Both the position numbers and the translations under genes were made by a program. This document shows positions 22,914 through 34,768 of a DNA stretch of 64,000 nt, in pieces (the stretch's first letter is position 1; each line of letters begins with the position of its first letter). The DNA lies in NCBI GenBank assembly GCA_951804985.1, contig OX638132.1:46886800-46950799 (forward strand), written 5' to 3'. The DNA comes from Dryomyza anilis (Eukaryota > Arthropoda > Insecta > Diptera > Dryomyzidae). The notes beneath the pieces are model-generated. The model did no database searches, had not been told where the DNA came from, and worked only from the letters and a program-made list of their open reading frames with translations.

Positions 22914-24837
22914 GGGCTAACGGAAACGGCGAGTTTCTACTATATGAGTGGAAACTCGCACCGGTGCGAATTTCAGTTTAATGTACGGAAACTCGCACTA
23001 ATTTAGAAAAATCTGAACCGGTGCGAATTTCCCTTTAATATACGGAAACTAGCTCCATTATTAAGTTTGAAGATATTACTTACCAAAATAAAAACAATTA
23101 AAAAAATTGATATAATTTTATTTAAAAAATTTAATTTTTGATAGTTGAAACTAAAAATATTACCAAAGATCATGGTACTTTTTATTGACCTTCAAAGGAC
23201 ATCAAGTAGAAAAATGTGAAACACAATAAATGCTGTCCATGCGAACGTCATGTGCATTTCCTGGGGTTCCGGACGGGACATTCGTACGCTTAAAACTTTA
23301 ATATCTCGAAGGAAAATTAATGAATTTACTTGATTTTTTTTTTGGTTCATGTAGTATTTAAATAGTACTAAACATCTACATAAAAATAGAGAATTATGTA
23401 CGGTAGATCAAAAGATCTAAATTAAATAGTGGGAGTTCCAGACGGGACAAAAAAGGAAGTGCATGTCGAGGTTCATATGGAAATGCCAAAAAGTCAGCGA
23501 ATTTTGCGTAATTATGATTTTTTGAAATATTTTAAAAAATAGTTCAAATCATGTGCTTTCTTTGAATATTTACACTTTGTTCATTAACATTATAGTTTTT
23601 TCAAAATAAATCACAGAAAAATTCCGGACGGGACAAAAAATTCCATATGGAAATTATCATTTTTATTCTAAAAATAATTTTTTCGTATAATATATTTTTT
23701 TTTAATTATCTCAGAACATAGCTGAGATAATTTACATTATTTTTGTATATGTACACTTTGTCCCTAAAGTTTACATTTATTTCGTAATAAATCGCAGAAT
23801 AATTCCGGACGTTCCGTATGGAAATTTGCACTACGATTTTTTGCTGAAAATAATTTTGTATATGACAAATTCAATAATCATTATTACGAAATGAAAAGTA
23901 ATGTACTAATTTTCAGATGTTTTTTAAGATTTTTAATTTGTTTTTAATTTTTTTTTTTTGATATTTTTATACTGTAGTTCTACATTTTTGGTACCCAAAG
24001 TTCCGGACTGGACAGATTTCAATTAGCTGTCAAAAATTTTATAGAATCATTAGGAAAATGATGTTTACATTTTTGGAAATGCCGAGGAAATTCTGCTTTC
24101 AACTGTTTAAAAAAAAAGTTCAGTTTACTATGGTAATAAATGTATCTTTTTGGTTCCGGACGGGACATCGAAAACCCTTATACAAAAATCAAACATTTTG
24201 CGTTATTTTAATTTGGATCATTATTTTTAAGCTTTAGAAATATTTATTAATGTTACCTGAAAGAACAGAAAATAATATTTTGTTTGTCTTTAAAGTTAAT
24301 TAATTTGGTTACACAAAATACATGAAAAATGCGTATATTTACATATCGTATAGTAACGTAACTTTATGAGTATATTTTTTTATTCGTTACCGTAAACGGA
24401 ATAGAAATTTCTTTTCAGAGATTTGGATTCAGATACTTAAGATTCCAAATCCATCTTTATTTCAAAGATTTGAGCATTTAGAATTTTTCGGTCGTGGTTG
24501 ACGTTTTTCTGGAAATGCCCATATGGAAGATGGATGTAAAATCTAAATAAAAATGTTTACCATCGGTTAACTCCATATAACTTCACTATTGCATCTAATG
24601 AAGCTGCATTAATGGTGGTGACATCAATAACCTTCCAAGTTTATGGGTGCCATGTTCGAATTTTGGTTCCTTCAAATTATTTTCTTGAATATATTTTTTT
24701 TAGTGCGAATTTCCACTTAATAGGTGTAATTTCGCACCGGTGCGAATGTCTGCCTATATGAGTGGAATCTCGCACCGGTGCGAATTTCCACCCAATGAAC
24801 GGAAATTCGCACCCAAGGTGCGAGTTTCCTATTACTC
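22914..24837. mobile_element. 1.9-kb non-coding element with palindromic ends
   Basis: It interrupts the integrase tail of the 412-like Pol. Flanking direct repeats GATACACG (22906-22913) and TATACACG (24838-24845) look like an 8-bp target duplication with one change. Ends are imperfect inverted repeats (GGGCTAACGGAAAC and GAGTAATAGGAAAC). The first and last ~120 bp are built of GGAAAYTCGCAC and its complement around the perfect palindrome TCGCACCGGTGCGA, found three times complete. An 8-bp duplication suggests a hAT- or P-like origin. The interior is non-coding and carries the repeats listed next. Confidence 0.7.
23267..24167 (+). repeat. Six spaced TTCCGGACGGGACA motifs
   Basis: The motif or close variants occur at 23267, 23436, 23622, 23803, 24001 and 24154, spaced 153-198 bp, all on the same strand. 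Several are preceded by AATAAATCRCAGAA and followed by a phrase like ATATGGAAAT. This looks like a degenerate tandem repeat of about 180 bp. The conserved core stands out from an otherwise AT-rich background. Confidence 0.8.
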
Positions 24838-27037
24838 TATACACGACATCGACATTATCTTGAATGGTCCTTCCCAGTGTGTTTGTAGCTTAGGGGATAA
24901 GCCTTTCTTTCTTTGTGGGTTATAGAGCAAAACAAGTTGTCCTTCCGTTAATCCCTCTGAATTTGTGCGCAAGTCGTATCTGGCCTTCATTTCAATTATG
25001 TTTTCTTTTCCTTCTGTTCTTAAACAATGTCTGCATTCAAGTTTACACGGTCGTCGGGACAGAGCATCTGCATTTCCATGATGACCTCCTTTACGATGTT
25101 CGATGTTGAAATCGTAGCTCTGTAATCGCTCTATCCAACGCGCAATTTGGCCTTCTGGGTCTTGAACTGAAGTAACCATCTCAGTGCTGCGTGATCGGTT
25201 CTCAAGTGAAACTGTTGACCGTACAGATATTTATGGAAATTATTTACACTTTCGATTACAGCAAGAAGCTTCCTCCTGGTGACACAGTAATTTCGCTCAG
25301 GATTGGACAAGATTTTACTGTAGTATGCGATCACTTTTTCTTGGCCATTGATCACTTGAGAGAGGACTCCGCCAATTCCGTATCCACTTGCATCCGTGTC
25401 CAGTACAAATTTTTCACCTGGAATGGGATACGCAAGAATTGGTGCCGAGCAAGTAGTGCTTTTAATTTCAAAAAGGCATTTTCTTGATCATCGCCCCATG
25501 GAAAAGATCAGTTCTTTCTTGTCAACTCGTGTAGGAACATTGGCAAAACCTGGAACAAATCGCCTGTAGTATGTACATAGCCCGAAGAAACTTCGTAGGT
25601 CATGTATATTTTTGGGCCTGGGCCACTCCTTTACTGCATCTGTTATATCTTCATGGGTAACTCGATGACCCAGATACTTGACTTCTTTCTTTAAAAAGGA
25701 ACATTTCTTTGGGCTAAGTTGTAGACCCGCACTTTTCAATCGAAGGAATACTTCCTCTAGATTTCTTAGATGTTCGTTGAAATCCTTGCCCATAACAATT
25801 ATGTCATCAAGGTATACTAAGCATGTTTCCAGTGTAAGCCCTTTAATACGTGCTCCATTAACCGCTCGAATGTTGCTGGGGCATTGCATAGTCCAAACGA
25901 CATACTAAAAATTACCATAGTCTTATCCAGTAACCGCTTTGCAAGTCCAACGTTTAAAACCACTTAGCATTAGATACTGTATCCAAGGTGTCATCGATTC
26001 TGGGCAGTGGATAACTATCTTTCTTGGTGACATCATTAAGTTTTCGGTAATCAACGCAGAACCGAGTACTACCGTCCTTCTTTTTCACCAATACTACTGG
26101 TGAACTCCATGGGCTCTCAGATGGTTCCACCACGCAATTTGCGTGCATTTCTTCAACCAAATGTGATACTTCGTCTCTTTTCGAAAGTGGTACCCTTCTT
26201 GGTGCTTGACGAATTGGGTTAGAATCACCGGTGTCTAGTCGATGTTTTACAATGGCAGTTCTGCCATCCTTTTGGCACTTTTCAGCATATACACCGATAT
26301 TGTCAATTAGCTGTTGCACTTGACTCTTTTCTTTGGCAGTCAAATCCTTCGTCCACTCATTTATAAACCTGTGAGTAGATTGTTTGTTTATTTGCGATGT
26401 GCCGTAGTCCCTTGATTGATTTGACTCACAATTTATAATCGCTGATGCTTTTGACACTGGCCTATCACTGTTCCCTTTTTAATTAATTTTGACGAGTTTT
26501 CCATGTTGAGAACTCTTATTGGAACAACTTTGTCTTTTGTCGCTTCTACTAATGTTCTTCCGACAACAATATTACTTCTGGTCATTTGCTCTCTATACCC
26601 ACAACTTGCTTATCCCACAATCTCCATTTCATTTCGCCCAAACAATTGCTTCTGAATTAGGTGGTATTTTTCTATTTTTATGAGCAGTAACTTGTTTAAT
26701 TTTCGGGCTCTGGTCACAATCAATATTTAGTTGGATCTCCGTGTTGGCATAACTCAAAATTTTTCTTTTTAGATCTAGTATGAAACCGTTCCTTATCATG
26801 AAGTCCATGCGAAGTATTATTTCGTCTACTATTTCCGCCACTATAAAATCATGCTTAACTGTCGTAGTACCAATCGTGATTTTCTTGGTAATCTTTCCTC
26901 TGATAGGGGCCTATTCACCTGAAGCTGTTTGCAATCTTATTCCGATAAGTGGTTCTATTTCGTCCCTAACATGGTTACTTCTTATTATTGAGTGTGAAAC
27001 TGACTCGATTTAGTTTAAAGATTGTTTAAATTTGTTA

Positions 27038-27256
27038 TTATTTTCGGCATTTACCTTTAAATTGGGTATCACGGTTGGCAGCTGTCTGTTCGGATTTATT
27101 GCCTGCTTTTACCGCTTGGCACACTACTTGAAATAGGTCATCGCTTTCCATGTCCATTCTACGGGCTTTGAAAACTGGTCGACACAACGTATTTGCGGTC
27201 TCCATGGTAAGTGCTGTGGTTACGGTTTCCGTAAATGTTACCATGGACATAATCAC
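27038..27256 (-). pseudogene. Possible Gag nucleocapsid remnant of the 412-like element
   Basis: A minus-strand frame of 72 codons lies just upstream of Pol and includes RMDMESDDLFQVVCQAVKAG, which could be a decayed zinc-knuckle region. The assignment rests mainly on position; no complete CCHC motif remains. Confidence 0.3.
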
Positions 27257-27345
27257 TGTTGCACGCTTTGTCTCTGGACTATTTTTCGTGACGAATATGA
27301 ATTGTGAAAAAACTGTTTTTAGAATGAGAGAAAGAGAAAGACACG

Positions 27346-27347
<2 letters not shown>

Positions 27348-27425
<78 letters not shown>
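27348..27425. repeat. (TA)n microsatellite
   Basis: About 78 bp of pure TA repeat, preceded by a GAGAGAAAGAGAAAG tract. Confidence 0.97.
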
Positions 27426-27430
<5 letters not shown>

Positions 27431-27534
27431 TGTATATTTCTGCGTGCTTTTTCTCCATTTTAATCAAATATTTCATAAACAAATTTTAAAAAATATTCCG
27501 AAAAATTTCAGTAAGATAAAGTTTTAAACATTTT

Positions 27535-27934
27535 TTTATGTCCAATTTTCAAAAATTTCAGTTCAGTTGCTCAGAAGCATTTGTTACGTCGAATGTGTAA
27601 TACATTTTTTTAACCCATTACAGATTGCCGAATCAAATACACACCAGTAGATTACGCAGTGCAATTTTTCCCACCATGTTTTCCCATAATGCGTACATCA
27701 GATGCTAAGAATATTGTTCGATTTTGCACCTAGCAACACATGCAAGGTTCATATTTTATTTTGTCATAAAGTTTGCATATGCAACATGTCGAAATCATGC
27801 GATAACTTGCGATATAAAGTACCAAAAATGGCATTTTTTGGTAAAATTCTGAAGTACGTAGCAAGAATCAGGAGACCGAAATCAACCAGAAATGATAGGT
27901 TTCATTCCAGATTAAAATCCTTGTAGAACGGTGT
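27535..27934 (+). repeat. Dispersed repeat X, copy 1
   Basis: Two blocks, 27535-27665 and about 27745-27934, match 36285-36410 and 36590-36790. Shared phrases include TTTTCAAAAATTTCAGTTCA, GCGATAACTTGCGATATAAA and GAATCAGGAGACCGAAATC. No coding potential is evident. Confidence 0.75.
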
Positions 27935-28025
27935 TATTATTCAAACAGAAATATGATTATTTTATGTCTTCTCAAATAATCATATATCCCGTCACGATAT
28001 TTCGGGATTGATAAATCGTCCGGGA
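27935..28025 (+). mobile_element. Right-end remnant of a hAT element
   Basis: ATGATTATTTTATGTCTT, then ATTTCGGGATTGATAAATCG and GTCCGGGATTCGCATCC parallel the last ~130 bp of the non-autonomous hAT at 48550-49995, which ends CCGGGATTGACATCCCTA. No left end is nearby. Confidence 0.6.
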
Positions 28026-28580
28026 TTCGCATCCAGTTTCCAATAATTGATTGTAATACTTGAGTCTGCATATATTTTTGAGTCCGTTGCCATAATAGAA
28101 GTTCTATGTATAATGAATTTACATTAAATACATTGAGTCCTTACCAATGACGCGTTTAATAATGTGGATTATCACAAAAAATGCATGCGACTATTTTGAT
28201 CAAACATGCAGAATGACTCACAAACCGAACATGTTATATTCGTGTTTATGTATTTTATGCAACTTTTATTATTATACGAGGAAACCATTAAAATATTAGT
28301 TTTTATTCTATTAAAAATAATAATATGGAATTATTTAAATTTATGGTGTTGAATTTTTCGAATACTGTCAAATTAATTAGAAAACTTTGGATTTACTAAT
28401 ACATGAACCATAAGATTAATGGTTGTATCATTAAGTACTTAATATGACATTTTCTTCTGAGTGTACCACAAGAACTGTTGTCGATCCATACCGCAGTCAT
28501 AGATCACACATGTTGACAAGCGTGCAATCTTATATATGGCTGAGTACCTCAATTGTAAACGACTATAACTTTAGAAAGTA
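28026..28580. other. Non-coding spacer
   Basis: AT-rich. The 3' edge, TCAATTGTAAACGACTATAA at about 28549-28570, recurs inverted at 31072-31096, so this flank is part of a repeat. No gene is supported. Confidence 0.45.
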
Positions 28581-28885
28581 CTAGCTGGGCCCGTGCATCA
28601 CTCGTGCCAAGATTGTGTAAAATTGTGTGAATGCAAGGATATGGAGTGATTTTATTAATATAAAGAACATTTTTATTATTTATATCTTCCTTGTAAAATT
28701 CCTCCCCGTAAAACGCAAGAACGATAGAATTCTTCCCCGTAGTTTTTCCCAGTAGAAGTTTTAGTGTGGTGAGTTTTACTGTGGTGAATTTTAGTGTGGT
28801 GAATTTTAGTGTGGTGAGTTTTAGTATGGTGAATTTTGGTGTGTCGAGTTTTAGTGCGGTGAATTTTAGTGTGGTGAATATTGCA
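28581..28885 (-). mobile_element. Helitron copy 2, 3'-end fragment
   Basis: Starts CTAGCTGGGCCCGTGCATCA at 28581, like the Helitron end at 4697, but the hairpin has a mismatch. It continues through GAATGCAAGGATATGGAGTG and the CCCCGTAGAATTC block into about eight 15-bp minisatellite units (28758-28880), then stops matching. A piece resembling the other side of the element (GGTGCCACGCCT) is at 30301-30335. Confidence 0.75.
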
Positions 28886-30067
28886 AATGTCTTCAATATG
28901 GACTGTACAAAATTGTAGAAATTTTCCTTTGTACCAACAGTTATGAAAACGACGATATATCGGGTTTATGGTGCATTTTATCTGCCAAATAGAAAACTGC
29001 CACCCAGTTCAAAAATTCTGTGCACCTACTTACATGTCCTGGGGGTATTCGGCCGCTAGATTTAATTTTTGTAATGAAGTGATGGAAAATTTAATTAATT
29101 TCTTCTGTGGCAAGCATGTTACAATAACTAAGAAACATCTATTATTTAACGTTAATATTAATATACATCTTGACAAGAATATAATAATTTGATCGACATT
29201 TATGCAATTGATTTGAAAATATATTTGGTTTTATTTCACTTTATGTTATTTAAAATAAATTTAAAAACGTAGTGTGCCTTCCGTTTGTTTGTTTATTATT
29301 TTTATTTTTGATGTAAAAAAATGTGTATTCAAAAAATAAAAACAATGACTGAGTTCGTTGACTGCATTTCGTACATGTTTTTGTTTATATATAATTTAAA
29401 CATTTCAATATATAAGAAAAGCCCAGTCAACAGTAGACGCAAATGACAGCTGATACTATTACTGAAAAGGAGGTTGTTAGAAGTTCCGTTAATGTAATCG
29501 ATTTAATATCCGAAGATGGACTGAAGTGATGATGAGGGACAGCTAATTACGTTTTTATGTTTTATTTTGTCATTACGAATGTCATATATTGATGACGCAC
29601 TTATTTATCTTTATAATGTCAATGTGAACATCTCGATATCATAGCACTATTCAATGCGATATCGATCCAGAATCGTGTTTATTTATTCTCGTTTCGAATA
29701 AAAAAGCGATATGACGCAACGATCTATGCGTGCAATTTAGTTTGTTTTGGCATGCGATATTAGACAGAAATCTGATTCGATATCGTACGAATTCTCTGAC
29801 ATATTGTATCATTATCTCATCATATCGAGACGAATGGCAGACTAGGTAACTTTTGTACAACTAGAGTTTATCATTAATAATTATTATTTTTTATAATTAT
29901 ATAACTTAAAAATTATTTATCTAATAGGTGTACCCAGTACAAATGTATGTATGTAATACAAAACTTGTTGAATTGTTTGTTTATTTATTTTTGTTCAACA
30001 AATAGGATTACCTATAAATGTTCCTTTATTTACATGTGTACTTTTGTGTAAAATATATATATATTTT
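28886..30067. other. Non-coding spacer
   Basis: AT-rich DNA with no recognised coding region or element. Confidence 0.45.
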
Positions 30068-30172
30068 TTGAATAAATCAATAAACTTTAAGAGAGGTTAT
30101 TTAATATTAATTATGAAAAGTTTATTTTGAATAAATCAATAAACTTTAAGAGAAGTTATTTAATATTAATTA
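30068..30172 (+). repeat. 59-bp tandem duplication
   Basis: TTGAATAAATCAATAAACTT begins at 30068 and again at 30127; about 1.8 copies with one change. Confidence 0.9.
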
Positions 30173-30574
30173 TTTCCGGGTTTTATTTGAATATTTGATG
30201 AATTTCTAAAAAAAATACAAATCTCTTGTTGGTTGCTCCAACAGGAGATTTCCTGTTGGAGTATTCGTGTTGGAGTCTGGAAAATGTACCTTTTATGGGG
30301 GGTGCCACGCCTTGTGGTCCAAACCCGTCCACATTCCGGGAATCCGTTTAGAATGGTTAAATATTACGCTGACTAAAATTACATTAAATTTGAAATATAT
30401 TTGTAATAATTTGTTTTTCAAAAAATTGTTTTTTCAAGATTCAATAAAAAATTCCCTGAGGAAGGTGGAAAATAACCACTGAAACGTAGGAGAAAATAAT
30501 GAAATAAATTCGTTTTATTTGCAATTTAAACAATCGACCAAAAAAGCCGTCAAATCTAAAAACCAAACACTTTA

Positions 30575-30995
30575 ATTTTTAAAACGTTTTTGTGGTTTTT
30601 GAAAAATAGCCGGTTTTTATTTTTGTATTATTTAATAAAAGCTTGTTTTTTTCCAAAAATATGATGTATAAACGAAAATGGGATTACGAGTATTGAATGT
30701 TCTATACAAATTTGAAACTGATGTTTTTCCTACAAACTTTGCTTGCGTAGCATGTGAGACTGCGATAGCAACAGACCATTCAAAATTTTCTCGTAAGCTA
30801 CAACAAGCTAAGTTTGTATGAAAAACATCAGATTCGCGACTTAAAGTGTTTGTAGTACATTTAATACTTGCAATCCCATTTTCGTTTATACATCATTTTT
30901 GGCAAAAAGACAAGCTTTCAGTTAATAATACAAAAATAAAAATAAAAACGGGCAATTTTTCAAAAATTACAAAAACATTTTTAAAATTAAAAAAT
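30575..30995. mobile_element. Foldback element or long hairpin
   Basis: Two imperfect inverted arms of about 170-185 bp (30575-30745 and 30810-30995) around a loop of about 65 bp. Matching blocks include GATGTATAAACGAAAATGGG with CCCATTTTCGTTTATACATC, and ACTGATGTTTTTCCTACAAA with its near complement at 30812-30832. No coding content. Typical of foldback elements or a MITE of hairpin type. Confidence 0.8.
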
Positions 30996-31248
30996 GTTGG
31001 TGAAAAAAATTAATTTTACCAAAATAAATATTTGTATTGAACAGTTCATGAAAAATACTTTCAAAGGCAGTTATAGTCGTTTATAATTGAGCTACTCTAA
31101 TAGATGTTATAAATAATTCAATACAAGTCTACGAGGTCAAATCGAGCACCCGACAGGTTTTAATGAGGTCTACCTATATTACAAGTTCACAAAATTTCAT
31201 TCAAATCGGAAGAAAAAAATTTAAGCGGGTATGTTGATATATGTTCAC

Positions 31249-31250
<2 letters not shown>

Positions 31251-31315
<65 letters not shown>
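31251..31315. repeat. (TA)n microsatellite
   Basis: About 65 bp of TA repeat at the 5' edge of Helitron copy 3. Confidence 0.97.
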
Positions 31316-31320
<5 letters not shown>

Positions 31321-31862
31321 CCCTTTTTACGTTTGATTGTTTGTGCGCTATGCAAACGTACACCTGTGCACAGATTTCTTTAAAATTTGGAATATATATA
31401 TCCTACGGACCCAGGAGAAGGTCACTATATAGTTTTCGTTGACCACGCCCACTTTTACGCCTATTTTTATTTTTCATAGCAAAACCACGGATCGTATTTT
31501 TCTGAAAATATCCTAAACCATAAATAAACCAGATTGGGTAAAGGGGAGTTTCACCTCCCATAGAACCCAAAAATTCAGTACGCTATATCTAGGGAATTCA
31601 ATCCCGGTATTCGGGATCCCGCTCATTTTCTAGTCTCGAAAATCCCGGGATTAAGAAGTTCTAATCCCGGGATTTTCGGGATTTGCCAAAAAAACTACTT
31701 TTTAATAAAAGTATTGTAACGACACGCAGAAAATTCATCCCTGAGCTCTCAATGTGAGCAACGATTTAAGCGACATCTATTGCGTAAAGCGAAAATATTC
31801 TGGAGCTTTTTAGCTGTCAAAATGCATATTTGAATTCCTTGTTTCTGCGAAAAATATTAAAC

Positions 31863-33770
31863 ATGTCGCGAGCAGCAAAATTTACATTTATTAAACATAA
31901 AAAATATGCAGATAAGTCGTCAGTTTGGAGTAACTTTTTGGTCACAAAAGATGGAAACAGTGCCCAGTGCACGCAATGTTCATCAGTTCTTAAAAGTCAG
32001 GTGGTTCAACCAAAGGACTCTATACGCACTTATCATCAAAACATAACATTAAAATTTTACCTCAATCTGAGTGCATTTCTACTAGCCAACAGCTCGAGAT
32101 CACTGCACAGCCACCACCACAACAAAACATAAATAATTTTTTCAGTCAACGTGATTATACACTAGATGCAGTTTTAGCTCGCATGACAGCTATGGATGGC
32201 TTTCCATTTCGAGTTTTTGTAACATCGAACGATTTAAGAATGTTACTTAAAGCAAAATATGGTTCGGATTTACCAAAATCAGCAGTGACTATGCGTAACC
32301 ATGTTATGAACTACTGTTCTAAAATAAAAGTAAAAATTACTGGCGAATTAAAAATGTTAAAATCTTCAGGTAAAAGTATAGTTTATTTGTTAATAACTAT
32401 AGTATTAAAAAAATTATAAATTACAGGTGATACATTTAGTTTAACTTTTGACGAGTGGACATCTACATCCAACAAGCGATACATGAATGTCAAAGTTCAT
32501 TCACCCACCAAATATTGGAGTTTAGGCCTCATTCGTATTTATGAATCAATGACAGCTGAAAACTGCATTAAAAAGTTGGCAAGCTTGTTAATAACGAGCA
32601 TCAACTGTGCTTTGCACATGGCATACATTTGGCAGTATGTGATGTACTTTATAAAAAAAAATATGATTATATGAATAATTCAGATGACATTACAAATGTT
32701 CTTTCTACTACTGATACTGATAATGAACGTTTAGAGGATGTTGAAGACACAGATTCAGGTTTGATTATTCTTTCAGAATGTGATTTAATCCACGGCTTGC
32801 CAGATTTAACCAATGATCAAAACATTAATGAGATCATACATAAAATTCGTGAAGTTGTTGTGTATTTTAAAAGATCCTCTATGAAAAACGACACTGTTCT
32901 GCAAAAATATGTAAAGGCTGAAACTGGAAAAGAACTTTCACTTCTCTTAGACTGTAAAACAAGATGGAATAGCCTTTTAAATATGCTAGAGCGTTTTAAT
33001 TATTTAAAAAGCAGCATTCAAAAATCACTAATAGATCTACGTCATCCAGTGCGTATATATGATTCTGATTTCGACTTGATTACTGAGATAATTGACACAT
33101 TGACTCCTATTAAGCTAACCGTGGAAGCTTTATGTCGTCGTGATGCTAATTTATGCACTGCTGATTTAAAATTTCTTTTAAACAGTTGTCTGAAAAAAAA
33201 ACAGTATTCGCCAATAAAATAATGAAATCTTTAGTTGATCGTATAAACCAAAGACGTCGCGTTGAATTAACAGGTGTATTAACTTATTTACAGAATCCCC
33301 AAAATTCTGATGACACATTGAACATAACCGATATATTTATAGCACCTAATAAACAATTGATTAAACATCAAATAATAAAAATGATTGAAAGACTAAATGG
33401 TCAGATCACCAATGATAGTATCGAAGTTTTACCAACTGAATTATGTCCACCCTCCCAATTAACATTGAATGAAAAATTACAGTTTGAAATTGACAAATGT
33501 TCTAAAACTCCAGACCCGGAGACTAGGACAGAAACTGATTTAATAAAAACAATAAGAAAAAAAATGAATTTATTTGAAAATGGAGGATGTAGAGGCCATC
33601 ACTTAGAAATATGTTACAAATATTTACTATCGATTCCTCCTACAAGTACCGAATCGGAGCGTGCATTTTCGGCTGCATCAAATATTTGTAACAAAATAAG
33701 AAGTCGTTTAGCAGATGACACTTTAGATGCGTTACTTTTTTTAGGTTCCTACTTTCAAAGCATTGAATAA
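31863..33770 (+). pseudogene. hAT transposase, internally deleted
   Basis: The N-terminus has a BED-type zinc finger (MSRAAKFTFIKHKKYADKSS, then W-SNF and CTQCSSVLK). After a frameshift come DGFPFRVFVTSNDLRMLLKA, an apparent 57-nt intron (32370-32426, GTAAAAG to TTACAG) and DTFSLTFDEWTSTSNKRYMN. A deletion after AENCIKK removes the segment with the next catalytic aspartate. The frame resumes at LCFAHGIHLAVCDVL, then LLLDCKTRWNSLLNMLERF. After one more frameshift in an A run near 33200, it ends with the C-terminal dimerisation block PPTSTESERAFSAASNICNK (about 33640-33700). It stops at 33768-33770. The missing catalytic part makes it inactive. Confidence 0.9.
32370..32426 (+). other. Probable intron in the hAT transposase
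   Basis: 57 nt from GTAAAAG to ATTACAG. Removing it joins TCTTCAG to GTGATACA and keeps the transposase frame (SSG then DTFSLTF). AT-rich and of typical length for a short fly intron. Confidence 0.7.
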
Positions 33771-34009
33771 ACATTTTTTTAAGTGATCTTCCTCATTAAA
33801 TTTTTATTTTATATTATTTTGTTTGTTACCTTTTTTGTTAATTTTATGTGTATTTTTTCATATAATTTTCTTGCGTTATTATTTAAATTTAGTTTTTTAA
33901 TTTTGTTATTTAATTTTAATTATTTTTATTTAATTTTATTTAATTTTATTTATATATTAACTTATTATAAATGTTTGTGTTTCTTTTTTAATATTACTTA
34001 TTAATAAAC

Positions 34010-34692
34010 CAGTTGGGAAGGTTAGATCACATGGGAAATTTTAAAGTAGGTGTAATTATGATAGTTAGGATTATCAAAATTATAGTCGGTCTAAGCCGAC
34101 TATAAATACCCTACACATATGTGTGGTTACCATTCAAAGTGATATATAGGTCACCAGGGTATACGAATCCTGAAAATAACTACAAACATTCAATCGCTGA
34201 AGAATTTCCATTCATTTGATACCCATATTTACAAATGGGTACCGAATTTCGATTTTTTTTTTATGAACCACAAGTCTTTTTGCCAGAAAACATTTTTATA
34301 ATGTATTTGAGCATGATATCAATATATATTTGACCAAAAAAGTTTACCTAAGCACGTATACATAAAAATTGATCTTTATATGTACATTTTATATGAGGTA
34401 TTTGAACATAAGTGGTCGGATCATAGATCACAATGGACCGATCTCGCCAATTTTTTCGCACATACAGCGTAGGTATATAAGTAATTTAAGTTATAAGTTT
34501 CATTTATCTAGCTCTTCAATTTTAAAAGTAGTAGGGATTTCAACAGACAGACGGACATCGCTAAATCGACTCAGGAGGTCATGCTGATCAAGAATATATA
34601 TACTTTTCCAAACCGGAGATGCTTCCTTCTGGGTGTTACAAACGGCGTACCAAACTGAATATACCCTTTCACTCTTATTGTAGGGTATAAAA
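34010..34692 (-). mobile_element. DINE-1/INE-1-like element, copy D
   Basis: Minus-oriented within the hAT transposon. The 3' terminus is at 34010 (ACCAGTTGGGAAGGTTAGAT on the plus strand) and the 5' end at 34692 (complement TTTTTATACCCTACAATAAG). It retains the GATCAAGAATATATATACTT block and a shortened CTGTCTGTCCGTCTG tract. Highly similar to copies A and B. Confidence 0.8.
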
Positions 34693-34693
34693 A

Positions 34694-34695
<2 letters not shown>

Positions 34696-34765
<70 letters not shown>
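34696..34765. repeat. (TA)n microsatellite
   Basis: About 70 bp of TA repeat next to the 5' end of DINE-1 copy D. Confidence 0.97.

Positions 34766-34768
<3 letters not shown>

Larger units (their letters stand above)
22798..27000 (-). pseudogene. 412-like Pol: protease end, reverse transcriptase, RNase H, integrase tail
   Basis: Read from right to left. A protease-like end is at 26629-27000 (TTVKHDFIVAEIVDEIILRM). Reverse transcriptase lies at 26457-25500, with [20 protein letters not shown], then a short deletion after LQSGYW at about 25930, then MSFGLCNAPA and the catalytic YLDD at about 25810. RNase H is at 25440-25040 (LDTDASGYGIGGVLSQ, LRTDHAALRWLL, ALSRRPC). The integrase zinc-binding and catalytic core regions are deleted: the sequence jumps from the Cys-rich CKLECRHCLR directly to MKARYDLRTNSEGL. 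The tail continues across the inserted element (DVVYRIQNTTGVRRK at about 22855-22912, then VHLERLAPYRERE). Several frameshifts are present. Confidence 0.85.
22296..27260 (-). mobile_element. 412/mdg1-like Ty3/gypsy LTR retrotransposon, 5' truncated
   Basis: Minus-oriented. The 3' LTR is at 22296-22782, the polypurine tract at 22783-22797 and Pol runs from about 27000 down to 22800, interrupted by a non-coding element at 22914-24837. Beyond 27260 the sequence passes into a GA-rich stretch and a (TA)n tract, and neither a 5' LTR nor a clear Gag is found. The Pol style ([33 protein letters not shown], integrase tail MKARYDLRTN) fits the 412/mdg1 group. Confidence 0.8.

Noticed and set aside
23267..24167. 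CRISPR-like or operator array from evenly spaced motifs
   Set aside because: The intervening DNA is itself related between units, so this is a degenerate tandem repeat.
28549..28896. 115-codon minus-strand ORF
   Set aside because: Translation of the same minisatellite read from the other strand in Helitron copy 2.
33783..34004. 73-codon Phe/Leu-rich ORF after the transposase
   Set aside because: Low-complexity T-rich DNA with TTTAATTTT repeats; no domain.
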